Assembly (NCBI GenBank): GCA_937926205.1
Contig: CALEYL010000032.1
Span: 62,001 to 126,000, forward strand
DNA: 64,000 bases
Origin: an uncultured Saprospiraceae bacterium
GTDB lineage: Bacteria; Bacteroidota; Bacteroidia; Chitinophagales; Saprospiraceae
Direction: 5' to 3'
Shown: piece after piece, positions 15,960 to 25,140 of the stretch
Layout: each line of letters starts with the position of its first letter
Numbering within the stretch: position 1 is the stretch's first letter
Position numbers and translations under genes: made by a program
Notes under the pieces: model-generated
The model's database searches: none
What the model was told of the DNA's origin: nothing
Seen by the model: the letters and a program-made list of their open reading frames with translations, nothing else

Positions 15960-16949
15960 TCAGCGCAAATAGGTTTTCCAATACCCCCGCAATGCTTTCC
16001 CTGCGTAATCATCCCCCGATGCCAAATCAAAAAATCCCAGAAAAGCGGCCACGGCCTCGCGCTGGGCAGCGTCAAAAAGGGAAAATTTTGCTTCGAAAAA
16101 ATCTTCAAAACCCGGGCGTTTTTCCGCGGCATAAAAGGTGGAATCGTAAAGATCACTGACATCACTATCCTGAAAATGCCGCAAACAATAGCACATACAG
16201 GCCGGGTAGTAGTACCGCATGCCATCGGGTTTGAGAAAAGACAGGGCGCTGGGAGGGTGCAATTCCGCCACCGGGATGTCTTTCCAGTGCCCTTTCCACG
16301 CATTGGCGTAAGCGGCTTCCCAGGCCGGGCCGTGGTCGATGTAGTCGTCGCGGAGATCGGCCTGCGCCCAGGTTTCGCGCGGGAAGGGTACGTTTGCAAA
16401 AGCGGTTTCGATTTGCCGGATCAGGCGCGCCGCTTCATTGGCTGGGAACAAAATGGATTCGTATAAGGCATAATTCTCTTCGTCAAAACACACAAATTGC
16501 ACTTCCTCCAGCCCAGGAATGTATTCCAGAAATTCATGAACCGCCCGAACCGCAATCTTTGCTGCTTCCCTTTTGGGGAAACCGTAAACTCCGGTGCTGA
16601 TGTTGGGGAAAGCGATGGTTTTTAAGCCTTTATCGACGGCCAGTGCTAAAGCGTTGTAATAGCAGTCCCCCAGTAACGCTGCTTCCTGCTTTGTTCCGCC
16701 ATTCCAAACGGGGCCAACGGTGTGGATGACGTACTGTGCTGGTAAGTTGCCTCCTGTGGTAATGACCGCCTGGCCGGTCTCACAATGGCCAATTTTTCGG
16801 CATTCTTCCAGAATCTCCGGCCCACCGGCGCGGTGGATGGCGCCATCAACCCCACCGCCGCCCAGTAAGGTGTTGTTGGCGGCATTGACAATAGCGTCGA
16901 AGGCAATTTTGGTGATGTCGCCGCGGTGTAAGGTGATGTTTGTTTTCAT
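15960..16949 (-). CDS. Macro-domain protein (YmdB-like) fused to a C-terminal domain
   Basis: 329 residues from the ATG at 16949; a slightly longer frame to 16967 would overlap the neighbour. Residues 1-170 form a complete macro domain: GDITKIAFDAIVNAANNTLLGGGGVDGAIH is the ADP-ribose loop, and FPNISTGVYGFP is the second loop. Such domains remove acetyl from O-acetyl-ADP-ribose or ADP-ribose from proteins. Residues about 175-329 form a second, helical, Trp/Tyr-rich domain (WEAAYANAWKGHW, GMRYYYPACMCYCL) that resembles DUF6714 as I remember it. It starts 10 nt after the GT2 gene on the same strand. Macro domains are often stand-alone, so the fusion is notable. Substrate is unknown. Confidence 0.85.
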   Translation of the reverse strand: MKTNITLHRGDITKIAFDAIVNAANNTLLGGGGVDGAIHRAGGPEILEECRKIGHCETGQAVITTGGNLPAQYVIHTVGPVWNGGTKQEAALLGDCYYNALALAVDKGLKTIAFPNISTGVYGFPKREAAKIAVRAVHEFLEYIPGLEEVQFVCFDEENYALYESILFPANEAARLIRQIETAFANVPFPRETWAQADLRDDYIDHGPAWEAAYANAWKGHWKDIPVAELHPPSALSFLKPDGMRYYYPACMCYCLRHFQDSDVSDLYDSTFYAAEKRPGFEDFFEAKFSLFDAAQREAVAAFLGFFDLASGDDYAGKALRGYWKTYLR

Positions 16950-16959
16950 TGTTCGAACT

Positions 16960-17958
16960 TTACCCACAAATTAAAAAATCCCGGCCATTCTCAAACCCCA
17001 AAGCCGAAAAATGCTGTGCCACGGCTTCTCCAACGCCGCGCTTTGAGATGAAACAAAGGAGTAACCACGCTTCGGGTACGATTAGTTTCGGCAAGGGGAT
17101 AAAATGCAGACCGGGGAGCTGGCGTGATTTCACATCTGTATAAGCATAAATTTCGACGCCCTGCTGTTCCAAAATGGCAGCCCGCAAACGTGGCAGTTTC
17201 CCTGCGCCACAGATGACTATTTTTTTCTCCGGTGGCTTGTTCTTTTTGATCCATGCAGCCAGATAATGGCATTTGATGCCCCAGAAAGCTTCCGTCGCGT
17301 AGTTCGGATGGTTTCGCGAGAGCCGCGCCAGATGGTCTTTCCACACCAGCAGCGGCTCCGGAATTTTGTAAAACCGAATACCCGCATCGAACCAGCGCAA
17401 CCAAAGCTCATAATCTTCCGGGACAGCTGCTGTGCTGTAAGGGCCATAGCGTTCGATCAGGGATTTTCGAAACAGCACTGTGGGGTGAGCCAGCGGGGAT
17501 TCTATAAAACGCGCGCGGAAATGCGCTTCCGGGCTGATGAGGTTGTTTTGCCATTGCACAAATCCGTCGTAACCTTCGCTTTGATCCAATTCGGATTCAA
17601 AAGTTGTTTGGGTGGAAATCACGTCGATTTCCGGGTGATCGCTGAGGTAAGCAAGTTGCTTTTCCAGTCGCCCGGGCAGGGCAAGGTCGTCGGCGTCCAT
17701 GCGGGCGATGAGGTCGAACTGCGCTTCCTGCAAACCCTTATTTAGCGCGTAGGCAATGCCCTGAATGGTTTCCGCTACCACCCGGATCCGGACATCCCGG
17801 CCTGCCCAGGCATCGGCAATTTCACGCGCAACAAAGTCAGCGTTGTTGTCAATCAGAATCAACTCCCAATCGCGCAGGGTTTGTTCCGCAATGCTTCGGA
17901 TGGCGTCGTTGAAGGCCGATGCGGGAACCTGGTAGAAAGGGAGAATGACGGAGATCAT
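16960..17958 (-). CDS. Family 2 glycosyltransferase with a C-terminal Rossmann-like domain
   Basis: 332 residues. The GT-A fold starts at MISVILPFYQ. The nucleotide-sugar and metal site is DLIARMDADDLALPGRLEKQ, with the DxD-type MDADD at about residue 90. AHPTVLFRKSLIERYGPY and PEDYELWLRW (the catalytic-base region) follow. The last 90 residues (KKIVICGAGKLPRLRAAILEQQG...) look like a separate nucleotide-binding fold ending GFENGRDFLICG, an arrangement seen in some GT2 enzymes. It probably adds sugars to a surface polysaccharide or glycolipid. The macro-domain gene follows after 10 nt, so the two may be co-transcribed without an obvious functional link. Confidence 0.9.
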   Translation of the reverse strand: MISVILPFYQVPASAFNDAIRSIAEQTLRDWELILIDNNADFVAREIADAWAGRDVRIRVVAETIQGIAYALNKGLQEAQFDLIARMDADDLALPGRLEKQLAYLSDHPEIDVISTQTTFESELDQSEGYDGFVQWQNNLISPEAHFRARFIESPLAHPTVLFRKSLIERYGPYSTAAVPEDYELWLRWFDAGIRFYKIPEPLLVWKDHLARLSRNHPNYATEAFWGIKCHYLAAWIKKNKPPEKKIVICGAGKLPRLRAAILEQQGVEIYAYTDVKSRQLPGLHFIPLPKLIVPEAWLLLCFISKRGVGEAVAQHFSALGFENGRDFLICG

Positions 17959-18036
17959 GAAATGTCAATTATGATGAAAACTTAGTTAAGATAAAAAATT
18001 GCCACAAAATCTGTCCAACTTTTTATCTTCGTCCAC

Positions 18037-18978
18037 ATGATGGAGCAACGAAGCACCGCTACGCATTGTCCCAATTGCGAAACCGAATACGCAGCCACAA
18101 ACGCGGCATATTGCCACAACTGCGGCCAGGCACGGCGCGACATCCAGTCGCCGCTTCGTTTCTGGATCGCTTCTTTTTTTGAATCGGTGCTCAACTATGA
18201 CTCCCGGCTTTGGCGCACTTTGCGCTTATTGATTGCAAGCCCCGGCCGTATCAGCGCCGATTTTAACGAAGGTCGCCGGGCGCGGTACGTCGAGCCATTT
18301 CGTTTGTATTTAGTCATTAGCCTGGCCTTTTTTCTCATCCAGAGCAGCCTGTCTGATATGCAGGCTCCACCGGAGCAGTTGGACCGCATTACGATGGGCG
18401 GCGATACGGCTCGACTTCACATCAATATAGTCACTACTTCATTTCCAACTACCGTTGGAGAAATGGCCCGCGTTAAAGAATTCGATGAGGTTCAATTAGA
18501 CAGCTTTCTGGTTGAAAAAGGTGTTACACCAAACCGGGTTTCCAGGATGTTGATGAAAGGAACGGCCAGGTTGTTGGGTGGAGAGGGTAGCCTGAGTAAA
18601 TTTAAGCAGTCATTTTTCGACAACATCTCCAGAGGGATGTTTTTTCTGGTGCCTTTTTTTGCGTTTATGATTTGGTTGTTTTATAAAGTGAAAGTGCCTT
18701 ATTACATCAGCCATTTGATTTTTGCGCTTCATTTTCATGTTGCTTTTTTTCTCATTTTCATTGCCTATATGCTGCCGATGTTTGTCTTTGGCGATTATGG
18801 ATACGAAGGCATACCCATACTTCTTTGCACGATTTATCTTTTCATTAGTCTCCGAACTGTTTACGGAGAAAGCAAGATCATCACCGGCATTAAAATGTTT
18901 TCAGCCACAATGGTTTATCTGTTTATGGTGCTCGTTGGGGTTACTTTGGCGGCGTTGATCAGTATTGTGTCGTATTGA
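18037..18978 (+). CDS. DUF3667 membrane protein with N-terminal zinc ribbon
   Basis: 313 residues; the first two codons are both ATG, so the start may be 18040. The N-terminus has CPNCETEY...YCHNCGQ, two Cys-x-x-Cys knuckles of a zinc ribbon. The DUF3667 signature follows (SVLNYDSRLWRTLRLLIASPGRISADFNEGRRARYVEPFRLYLVISLAFFLI). Four to five transmembrane segments are visible, one near 105-120 and several between 205 and 312. Many Bacteroidota carry this family; its function is not known. The gene is divergent from the GT2 gene with a short gap containing a possible TATCTTCG box. Confidence 0.85.
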   Translation: MMEQRSTATHCPNCETEYAATNAAYCHNCGQARRDIQSPLRFWIASFFESVLNYDSRLWRTLRLLIASPGRISADFNEGRRARYVEPFRLYLVISLAFFLIQSSLSDMQAPPEQLDRITMGGDTARLHINIVTTSFPTTVGEMARVKEFDEVQLDSFLVEKGVTPNRVSRMLMKGTARLLGGEGSLSKFKQSFFDNISRGMFFLVPFFAFMIWLFYKVKVPYYISHLIFALHFHVAFFLIFIAYMLPMFVFGDYGYEGIPILLCTIYLFISLRTVYGESKIITGIKMFSATMVYLFMVLVGVTLAALISIVSY

Positions 18979-18990
18979 GTTTTGTTCAAG

Positions 18991-19194
18991 AAAAGAACCG
19001 CAGAATCGAATAATATGGAACTTCCAATGTTGAAGTGGAGTAATCCTGCTCACTTCGTCATTCGGTGTTCCTTGTTCGGCATTCGATATTCAAAAAAGAA
19101 CTGCAGAACCGCAGAATAAAGAATTTCCAATGTTGAAGTGGAGCAGCCGTGCCCACTTCAGCATTCGGTGTTCCTTGTTCGGCAGTCGATATTT
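18991..19194. repeat. Tandem duplication of a ~103-bp intergenic unit
   Basis: Two copies, beginning AAAAGAAC at 18991 and 19094. Each carries TTCCAATGTTGAAGTGGAG and then ATTCGGTGTTCCTTGTTCGG followed by TCGATATT. They differ by scattered substitutions. They fill most of the 223-nt gap between the convergent DUF3667 and AddA-like genes. No open frame or clear terminator hairpin is seen. Confidence 0.85.
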
Positions 19195-19201
19195 CCATTC
19201 T

Positions 19202-22200
19202 CTAAAAAAGCGTCCCGGTTTCTTTCGTTTCCACTTCAACCAATGCGCTGTGCAGCACAAAATGCACAAACGTGCGCACCCGCTCCTCCTTAAAAAGTGC
19301 CATAATGGCCTTTTTGCTCAAATGCAACCAGGGAGCCAGTTCGCCGGCTTTGCGCTCCAATTGTTTGCCATCACCGCCAAAACCGCTGTTCTGGACCAGG
19401 ATGATGCCCTCGTCGGTTTCCAGCAGGAGGTCAATCACGGTGGCAAACAGGCGCCGATCCTGGAAATAGCGCACGGGATATTTGCGCAGGCTGCGTTTGG
19501 GGTTGAATTGCTTCGACAAGTGCAGTTGCCATTGTTTGGACAACCCCGTTAAGGCAGTGGCTGCTATGCTATCCTCCACCTCAAAACGGGCCAGAAGGGT
19601 CGCTGCCATTTGTTCCCGGAGTGCCGGTTCGTAATCGATATGATCAGCGTGCAGGAAAGCTTTCAGGGCTTTTGCCAGAGGGTAGGCTTCTCCGCCAGGC
19701 GGCGCATCTAAGCGTTTGGCGTAGTAAGTCGGGTGGATCACTTTCGCATTGACCGGAAAAACGGCGTCTTTTTTATTCAGGTCAATGGCATAGGTCGGAT
19801 AACTTGCCCTTCCTGCAGCGGGCGCCAGCAACAAAGCAGGTGTTTCTTCGGGATCGCTGTGGGTGAAATCGCGCGGGTAATCAAATACCTCTGTCTGCGC
19901 AAAAAGGAATTCGCCTTTCCACTCCCACGGCAATTCGTTGGAATTTGAGTCGAGCGTGGGAAAATCTTCCCGCCCGTCGTGCCACACGCGGTTGAGCCAG
20001 GTTGCGGGCTTGTGTTGGGCATCTGCAAAAATCAGGTAGTCGCGGGCGCGGGTCAAACCGACGTACAAAAGGCGAACCTCTTCTTCCTGTGCCTGCTGCA
20101 GCTTGAGTTTTTTTTCAGGACTTTCTTCCATGCGCGCCTGCATCGGCGTGCCGTATTGCTGGTTGCCGTAGGGGTTTACCCAATAGCGCAGGCGGCGGTT
20201 GCCAAGCACGTGGTTGAGGTCGACTGCTTCGGTTTCCGGCACAATGTCCATTCCCCAAAGCTCGGCCCTGAGTTTGTTGTCGAGGTTGCTGCAAACGACA
20301 ATTGGCCATTCCAGTCCCTTACTTTTGTGGTAGGTCATGACGTTCACCGCGTCGGGGTTATCGCCCGATCCCTGATGGTCTTTTCCTGCGGTTTCAAGGT
20401 CGTTGAGCCAGAGCAGAAAGCCGGCCAGCGAAGCTGCTGCGTGCAGCCTGTTGCAATTGTCTTCGTATTGGCGCGCCAGTTTGCGCAGGGCATCCACATT
20501 GTCTAAACGCTGTTGCACGCTGCCCCAACCCGCCAGGATGCGGCGCAGATCGAGGGCATCAAGAACGAGGTTCAGGATCTCTGTGCTCGACAATTCAGCA
20601 GCCTGTTCGCGTAAAGCGTTCAATTCCCGGATGATCCCTTCACGTTCGGCCCAGCGCCCGGAAGCAGACTGCTGCTCCACTTGCTCGAGGTATTCCAGCC
20701 GGTCTTCGATGATGGCTTCAATGGGTTTTTCGGCAGCCAGCAGCAAAATTTCTGCCACTGAAAGGACATCCGAGCGGTTGAGCATGTAGCGCAGGCAGGC
20801 TAATATGAGTTTCGATTCTGCCGTTTGCAGCAAGCCGGCGCGGGCAATGGCTGCTTTCAAACCGGCGCGGTGCAGGGCTTCGGCCATTGCCTGGCAAGCC
20901 TGATTGGAACGACAGAGGATGGCTACATCGCCGGGCCGGGCCGGACGGTATTGTTTTTCGCCTTTCGGCAAAATCAAAACTTTGCGTTCCAGAAATTGTC
21001 GCAGACTGGCGGCGATGCAATTTTCTATCCACGGGCTTCCGGGCGCCCGGCCTTCTCCGTCGTAGCGAAAATGCCAGTGAATCAGCGCATCTCCGACATC
21101 GATGGGCTCATTGCTTTTGTTGACGCTGTCGTCTGTGGCCAATTTCCGGCGTTTAGGCTCCAGCGCCACTTGCTCGGGAGGCAGGTTGGGAAAAGCTTTG
21201 GTGAAAAGGGCATTGGCAGCATAAACGATGTCTTCGCGCGAGCGCCAGGAATGCTCCAGAATGTCTTCTTTCCGGATGCCGCCGCTCTGTTGCACGACGG
21301 CCTGCATGAGTCGCGGCTCAGCGCCCCGGAATCCATAAATGGACTGTTTGGGATCGCCCACCCAGATGGAATGATTGGCAATTTTGGAGAGGCGGAGGAA
21401 AATTTCCAGCTGCATTGGACTGGTATCCTGGAATTCATCAACCAGCAACATGTCTATTTCTTCTGACAGCACAGCGCGAACCGCGTCGTGTTCCAGCAAT
21501 CGTACGACCAGCGCCTCCATATCGGTGTAATCAATCAGTCCGCGTTGTTTTTTATACCGGTCGTATTCCCGGATGGCTTCGATGCTCAGATCGAACAAAG
21601 CATAAATAAAATCCTGGATGTCGCGGTGGAAAGCGGGATGGGTTTCGTGGGTTTGGGCAAATTCGCGCAGCGGCGCCAGATCGTCGCGGCTTTTGGCGCC
21701 GGGGTCAGTTTTTCCGATTTTTGCCCATTGGCGCCAGCTGAGTTCGCCGCGCAGGCGAAGCTCGTTATAACTCTCCTGAAGGGCGTGCACGGCGTCTTGC
21801 GTTTTTTTGGTGCTGTCGCCATTGCCTTTTACCTGGGCGATGGTTTCTGCCAACAATTTTTCCAGCGTATCTGAAAAATAGGCCTCTGTTTTGTCTCGGG
21901 CGGGTTCGCCCAAAAATTGCTGAAAAGCGCGGAAAGATTCGACTTTGCTGCGCTCGAGGGTTTCCAAACTAAAATCATTGGCGCGGGCTACATCGCAAAG
22001 GGCGCGCACTTCCCGCCGCCAGTCGTTGTTTTCATCCTGTGCCAGGCCCAGCTTTTCGCTCAGGCGGTTCATCAACTCCACGCGTTCCTGTGTGAGCACG
22101 GTAGCCAGCGATTGATTGAACAGGGTTTGCTGGTCTTCGTCGGCAATGATGTCTACCTGCGGCGACACCCCAGCTTCGAAAGCAAAACGGCGCAAAAGTC

Positions 22201-22459
22201 GAACGCCAAGGCTGTGCACGGTGCCAATGAGCGCATTGGCAAGGTCGTCTGCCTGTTGGGTCATGCCCGCTTCGAGCAGGCGTACGCGCACCCGTTCCTG
22301 CAATTCTGCCGCCGCTTTCTGGGTGAAGGTCGTGGCGACGATGCCGCTTGCCCGAACGCCTTGTTCCAGCAATTGCACCATCTCGCCGGTGAGGCGGTAG
22401 GTTTTGCCGCTGCCTGCTCCCGCAGAAATGATCTTGATGTTGAGGTGCATTTGGTTCAT
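19202..22459 (-). CDS. UvrD/AddA-like superfamily 1 helicase with degenerate nuclease domain
   Basis: 1085 residues. All SF1A helicase motifs are present: AGAGSGKTYRLT (motif I, residues about 13-24), LLVDEFQDTSPMQ (II), WVGDPKQSIYGFRGA (III), EHSWRSRED (IV), NVMTYHKSKGLEWPIVV (V) and LLYVGLTRARDYLIF (VI). The C-terminus has the position of a RecB/AddA PD-(D/E)xK nuclease. After VIDLLLETDEG, where Asp-His-Lys is expected, it reads ILVQNSGF (residues about 1020-1027), so the catalytic Asp and Lys are missing. The family unwinds DNA ends for recombinational repair, normally with AddB; no addB is in the window. A TACTTTCG box sits 13 nt upstream of the ATG. Helicase activity is likely and nuclease activity unlikely. 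Confidence 0.88.
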   Translation of the reverse strand: MNQMHLNIKIISAGAGSGKTYRLTGEMVQLLEQGVRASGIVATTFTQKAAAELQERVRVRLLEAGMTQQADDLANALIGTVHSLGVRLLRRFAFEAGVSPQVDIIADEDQQTLFNQSLATVLTQERVELMNRLSEKLGLAQDENNDWRREVRALCDVARANDFSLETLERSKVESFRAFQQFLGEPARDKTEAYFSDTLEKLLAETIAQVKGNGDSTKKTQDAVHALQESYNELRLRGELSWRQWAKIGKTDPGAKSRDDLAPLREFAQTHETHPAFHRDIQDFIYALFDLSIEAIREYDRYKKQRGLIDYTDMEALVVRLLEHDAVRAVLSEEIDMLLVDEFQDTSPMQLEIFLRLSKIANHSIWVGDPKQSIYGFRGAEPRLMQAVVQQSGGIRKEDILEHSWRSREDIVYAANALFTKAFPNLPPEQVALEPKRRKLATDDSVNKSNEPIDVGDALIHWHFRYDGEGRAPGSPWIENCIAASLRQFLERKVLILPKGEKQYRPARPGDVAILCRSNQACQAMAEALHRAGLKAAIARAGLLQTAESKLILACLRYMLNRSDVLSVAEILLLAAEKPIEAIIEDRLEYLEQVEQQSASGRWAEREGIIRELNALREQAAELSSTEILNLVLDALDLRRILAGWGSVQQRLDNVDALRKLARQYEDNCNRLHAAASLAGFLLWLNDLETAGKDHQGSGDNPDAVNVMTYHKSKGLEWPIVVCSNLDNKLRAELWGMDIVPETEAVDLNHVLGNRRLRYWVNPYGNQQYGTPMQARMEESPEKKLKLQQAQEEEVRLLYVGLTRARDYLIFADAQHKPATWLNRVWHDGREDFPTLDSNSNELPWEWKGEFLFAQTEVFDYPRDFTHSDPEETPALLLAPAAGRASYPTYAIDLNKKDAVFPVNAKVIHPTYYAKRLDAPPGGEAYPLAKALKAFLHADHIDYEPALREQMAATLLARFEVEDSIAATALTGLSKQWQLHLSKQFNPKRSLRKYPVRYFQDRRLFATVIDLLLETDEGIILVQNSGFGGDGKQLERKAGELAPWLHLSKKAIMALFKEERVRTFVHFVLHSALVEVETKETGTLF

Positions 22460-22542
22460 GTTAGTCTCCGCCGAAAGTACAACCTGTGGGGGGAAGAAGG
22501 GGAAAAAAGGGATGGAATTTTTGTTTGTTTATTTGAGGATTC

Positions 22543-22596
22543 GTTTATGAGTTTATTCGCACCCAAATAAACCCATAAACAAATAAACCCATAAAC
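22543..22596. repeat. Stem-loop plus 16-bp tandem repeat between acyl-CoA dehydrogenase and helicase genes
   Basis: GTTTATGAGTTTATT (22543-22557) pairs with AATAAACCCATAAAC (22566-22580) with one mismatch and an 8-nt loop. The right arm is part of the 16-bp unit AAATAAACCCATAAAC, repeated at 22565-22580 and 22581-22596. The position just after the acyl-CoA dehydrogenase stop codon suggests a transcription end, though no U-run follows. Confidence 0.65.
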
Positions 22597-22598
22597 AA

Positions 22599-23804
22599 TC
22601 AATCATACTTCTTCAATTCCACCTTCGCCACCACGCCCCGGTGCACCTCATCCGGCCCGTCGGCTAAACGCAGCATGCGTGCATAGGCGTACATGGCTGC
22701 AAGTGGGGTGTCGTTACTCAGCCCCTTTCCACCGTGCAGCTGCATGGCCTGGTCAATGATGCGGCAGGCTGTATTGGGCGCCACTACCTTGATTTGAGCG
22801 ACCTCACTCAGCGCGCCCATGATGCCTTGTGTATCGAGCAGCCAGGCGGTTTTCAGCACCAGCAGGCGCGCCATTTCGATGTCCATGCGCGCGTTGGCGA
22901 TGAGGTCGCGGTTGCCGCCCAGGTTGAGCAGTGGCTTTCCGAAAGCGACCCGTGATTTACTGCGTTCGATCATCAGTTTTAAGGCGCGTTCAGCCGCACC
23001 GATCAGTCGCATGCAGTGGTGTACCCGGCCCGGACCCAGTCGACCCTGCGCGATTTCGAAACCTTTGCCCATGCCTGCAATCACATGGCTTTTTGGCAAA
23101 CGAACGTGGTCGAAATGCACTTCACCGTGCCCGTAAGGGGCGTCATAAGCGCCAAAAACAGGCAACATGCGGGTGATACGAACACCGGGTGCATCGAGCG
23201 GTACCAATACCATGGTGTGCTGCTGGTATTTGTGCGCGCCAGGGTCAGATAAGCCCATAAAAATGGCGACTTTGCAATTCGGGTGGCCGATGCCGGTGCT
23301 CCACCACTTCTTACCGTTCAGCACAATGTCGTCGCCGTCAACGGTGATGGTGGCCTGCATGTTGGTGGCATCGCTGGACGCCACATCCGGTTCGGTCATG
23401 CAAAAAGCCGAGCGGATTTCACCAGCAAGCAGGGGTTTCAGCCACTGTTCTTTCTGCGCTTCGTTGCCATATTTCCAGATGACTTCCATATTACCCGTAT
23501 CCGGCGCATTACAGTTGAACACCTCGGGCGCCAGCAGCGACTGCCCGCTCAGCTCGGCCAGCGGGGCATATTCGGCATTGCTCAGCCCGCTGATTTCCGG
23601 CAGGAACAGGTTCCAGAGGCCCTTCGCACGCGCTTTTTCTTTCAGGGTTTCGATGCGGGCGTCCAATTGCCAGCTTTTCCAGTCGGCTCCCGACTCGTGC
23701 GCTTCCTGCAGCAGGGTTGCTTCCAATGGAAAGATGTGGTCGTCCATGAATTGCTGCATGGTGCGGAGCAGGGTTTGGGTTTTGGGCGAGTGGTGGAAGT
23801 CCAT
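22599..23804 (-). CDS. Acyl-CoA dehydrogenase
   Basis: 401 residues, normal for the family. The FAD-binding middle region has AFCMTEPDVASSDATNMQ, and NGKKWWSTGIGHPNCKVAIFMG follows. The C-terminal helical bundle has R-V-A-F-G-K-P-L, the QLHGGKGLSNDTPLA flavin/adenine loop and ADGPDEVHR, where the Glu is at the position of the catalytic base in related enzymes. It oxidises an acyl-CoA at the alpha-beta bond and passes electrons to ETF; the chain length preference is not readable. The N-terminus has no signal, so it is cytoplasmic. The helicase gene lies 139 nt downstream on the same strand. Confidence 0.93.
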   Translation of the reverse strand: MDFHHSPKTQTLLRTMQQFMDDHIFPLEATLLQEAHESGADWKSWQLDARIETLKEKARAKGLWNLFLPEISGLSNAEYAPLAELSGQSLLAPEVFNCNAPDTGNMEVIWKYGNEAQKEQWLKPLLAGEIRSAFCMTEPDVASSDATNMQATITVDGDDIVLNGKKWWSTGIGHPNCKVAIFMGLSDPGAHKYQQHTMVLVPLDAPGVRITRMLPVFGAYDAPYGHGEVHFDHVRLPKSHVIAGMGKGFEIAQGRLGPGRVHHCMRLIGAAERALKLMIERSKSRVAFGKPLLNLGGNRDLIANARMDIEMARLLVLKTAWLLDTQGIMGALSEVAQIKVVAPNTACRIIDQAMQLHGGKGLSNDTPLAAMYAYARMLRLADGPDEVHRGVVAKVELKKYD

Positions 23805-23934
23805 ATGCGTATGTGAAGTTGGTGCTGGTTAAAGGTAGGGATTTGTTGCTGCTTTTTCAAAGGCAGGAACTGCGTTTATTGCTCTTGTGTTGTTCATTTT
23901 ATTGATCGTGGTTGCTTTCAAATAACAGGAGGAC

Positions 23935-24367
23935 ATGGTACACCATCTCTATGCTAATTTCTTAACGGATAAAAAACTATAACCTCGCACAAGGTTATTG
24001 GCAGCGTTTGTTTTCCGGTCTGGCACACGAACACCAATTCCATTTTGCACCATTTCTGAATACAGAAACCGATGCAGGCTAAAAGGAATACGACGGCAAT
24101 CCAATCTTTAATGTGCTGGAAAAAAAGCGCAACCGCGCAGTCCGCATCATACAGGCGCCGCCACAGGGAGAAAGTATAGAAATTTCCGCATGGTTGGACT
24201 CAATTGCCTTGTCTGAGAAATTGGCACCTGTTCCGGAGTTGGTTTTAGACATGGTGCTTTCCAAAGAGAGTTATGCTGTTGCTGAGCGACTGATCAGAGC
24301 TTGGTTGATAGCAGGGGCAAGCGAAGAGGAAATGGAAAAAATGATTGAGGTTGAGGTTATTGTGTAG
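23935..24367 (+). pseudogene. Decayed gene of unknown family (frameshift plus in-frame stop)
   Basis: An ATG at 23935, with AGGAGG ending 2 nt before it, opens a frame reading MVHHLYANFLTDKK that stops at 23980-23982. A one-base shift at the six-A run 23971-23976 restores a protein-like frame (YNLAQGYWQRLFSGLAHEHQ...), which is cut by TAA at 24080-24082. The same frame then continues (KEYDGNPIFNVLEKKR...) to TAG at 24365-24367. Joined, the three pieces give about 143 residues of plausible soluble protein. The last piece can still be read as an 84-residue product from GTG at 24113. I do not recognise the family. The A-run difference could be a sequencing error; the separate TAA is harder to explain that way. 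Confidence 0.55.
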
Positions 24368-24473
24368 GTTGCACTCTCCACTGCCCCCAACTGCTTATTC
24401 ACCCGCACAATACACCAAAATACATGGAAGCAGCATCCTGACAAGGTAAATAATCCATGTATTAATTTGCCAA

Positions 24474-25115
24474 ATGATGCGACCATTACCAGTCCTTTTC
24501 TTTGCCCTCTGGCAGATTTGCCTGTTTTCCGCCTGCCGCCACCAAATTTCTCGGGAAGCCCAGGAAGAAATATATGCATACGAAATCATTACACAAACCA
24601 TTCGCGAGTTGGCAAGCCCAACAATTATTCCCCCACCCCCGCCACCGCCGCCGGATAGCAGCGTCGAGGGCAGTGTAGAGGCCACCAACAGAATCCTGGA
24701 TTCTCTGAAGCACGCATTTCATCTCTATCGGGACACGGCTACCTTCCTGATCGCAATCTCGCAGACCTTTACTGAACCTGACAGGTTTTTGCTCAGAGAA
24801 TTTGAGCGCAACACCTATCAGGGACTTGCATCTCAACTATTGTCTGGAAAAGAAAAGCCAAGACCTTTAGATAAAAAAAGGATAGGAAATATAAGCCCCT
24901 GGAAAGTCATTGAACCACGGCCCCGCAAAGGCCATCAATGTGGAGATCGGGAATACCTCGGTTTGTTTACCTGTTCCTATATGATATTCAATGATAATTT
25001 AAGCACGGCTTTGTTGACCTACAACCTATGCGGCAGATTTCGGGGGATACTTATGGTGAAACGCCAAAAAGGGAAGTGGCATATTGTCAGGAATGACATC
25101 TCCGTCATGCACTAA
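24474..25115 (+). CDS. Hypothetical lipoprotein with polyproline linker
   Basis: 213 residues (an ATG also occurs at 24477). The N-terminus is a lipoprotein signal, LPVLFFALWQICLFSAC, with the lipobox Cys near residue 21. A run of eight prolines (about 53-60) links a short helical segment to the rest, which has no recognised motif apart from a few Cys residues (GHQCGD, FTCSY, YNLCG). The end is KWHIVRNDISVMH, which could be the last strand of an NTF2-like or cystatin-like fold. Function is unknown. It follows a broken gene in a region with lower GC and several damaged frames. Confidence 0.62.
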   Translation: MMRPLPVLFFALWQICLFSACRHQISREAQEEIYAYEIITQTIRELASPTIIPPPPPPPPDSSVEGSVEATNRILDSLKHAFHLYRDTATFLIAISQTFTEPDRFLLREFERNTYQGLASQLLSGKEKPRPLDKKRIGNISPWKVIEPRPRKGHQCGDREYLGLFTCSYMIFNDNLSTALLTYNLCGRFRGILMVKRQKGKWHIVRNDISVMH

Positions 25116-25140
25116 GCAATGCTGGCCTATTATATATACC

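Noticed and set aside
20825..21466. 213-codon plus-strand frame inside the AddA-like gene
   Set aside because: Antisense of helicase motifs; no independent features.
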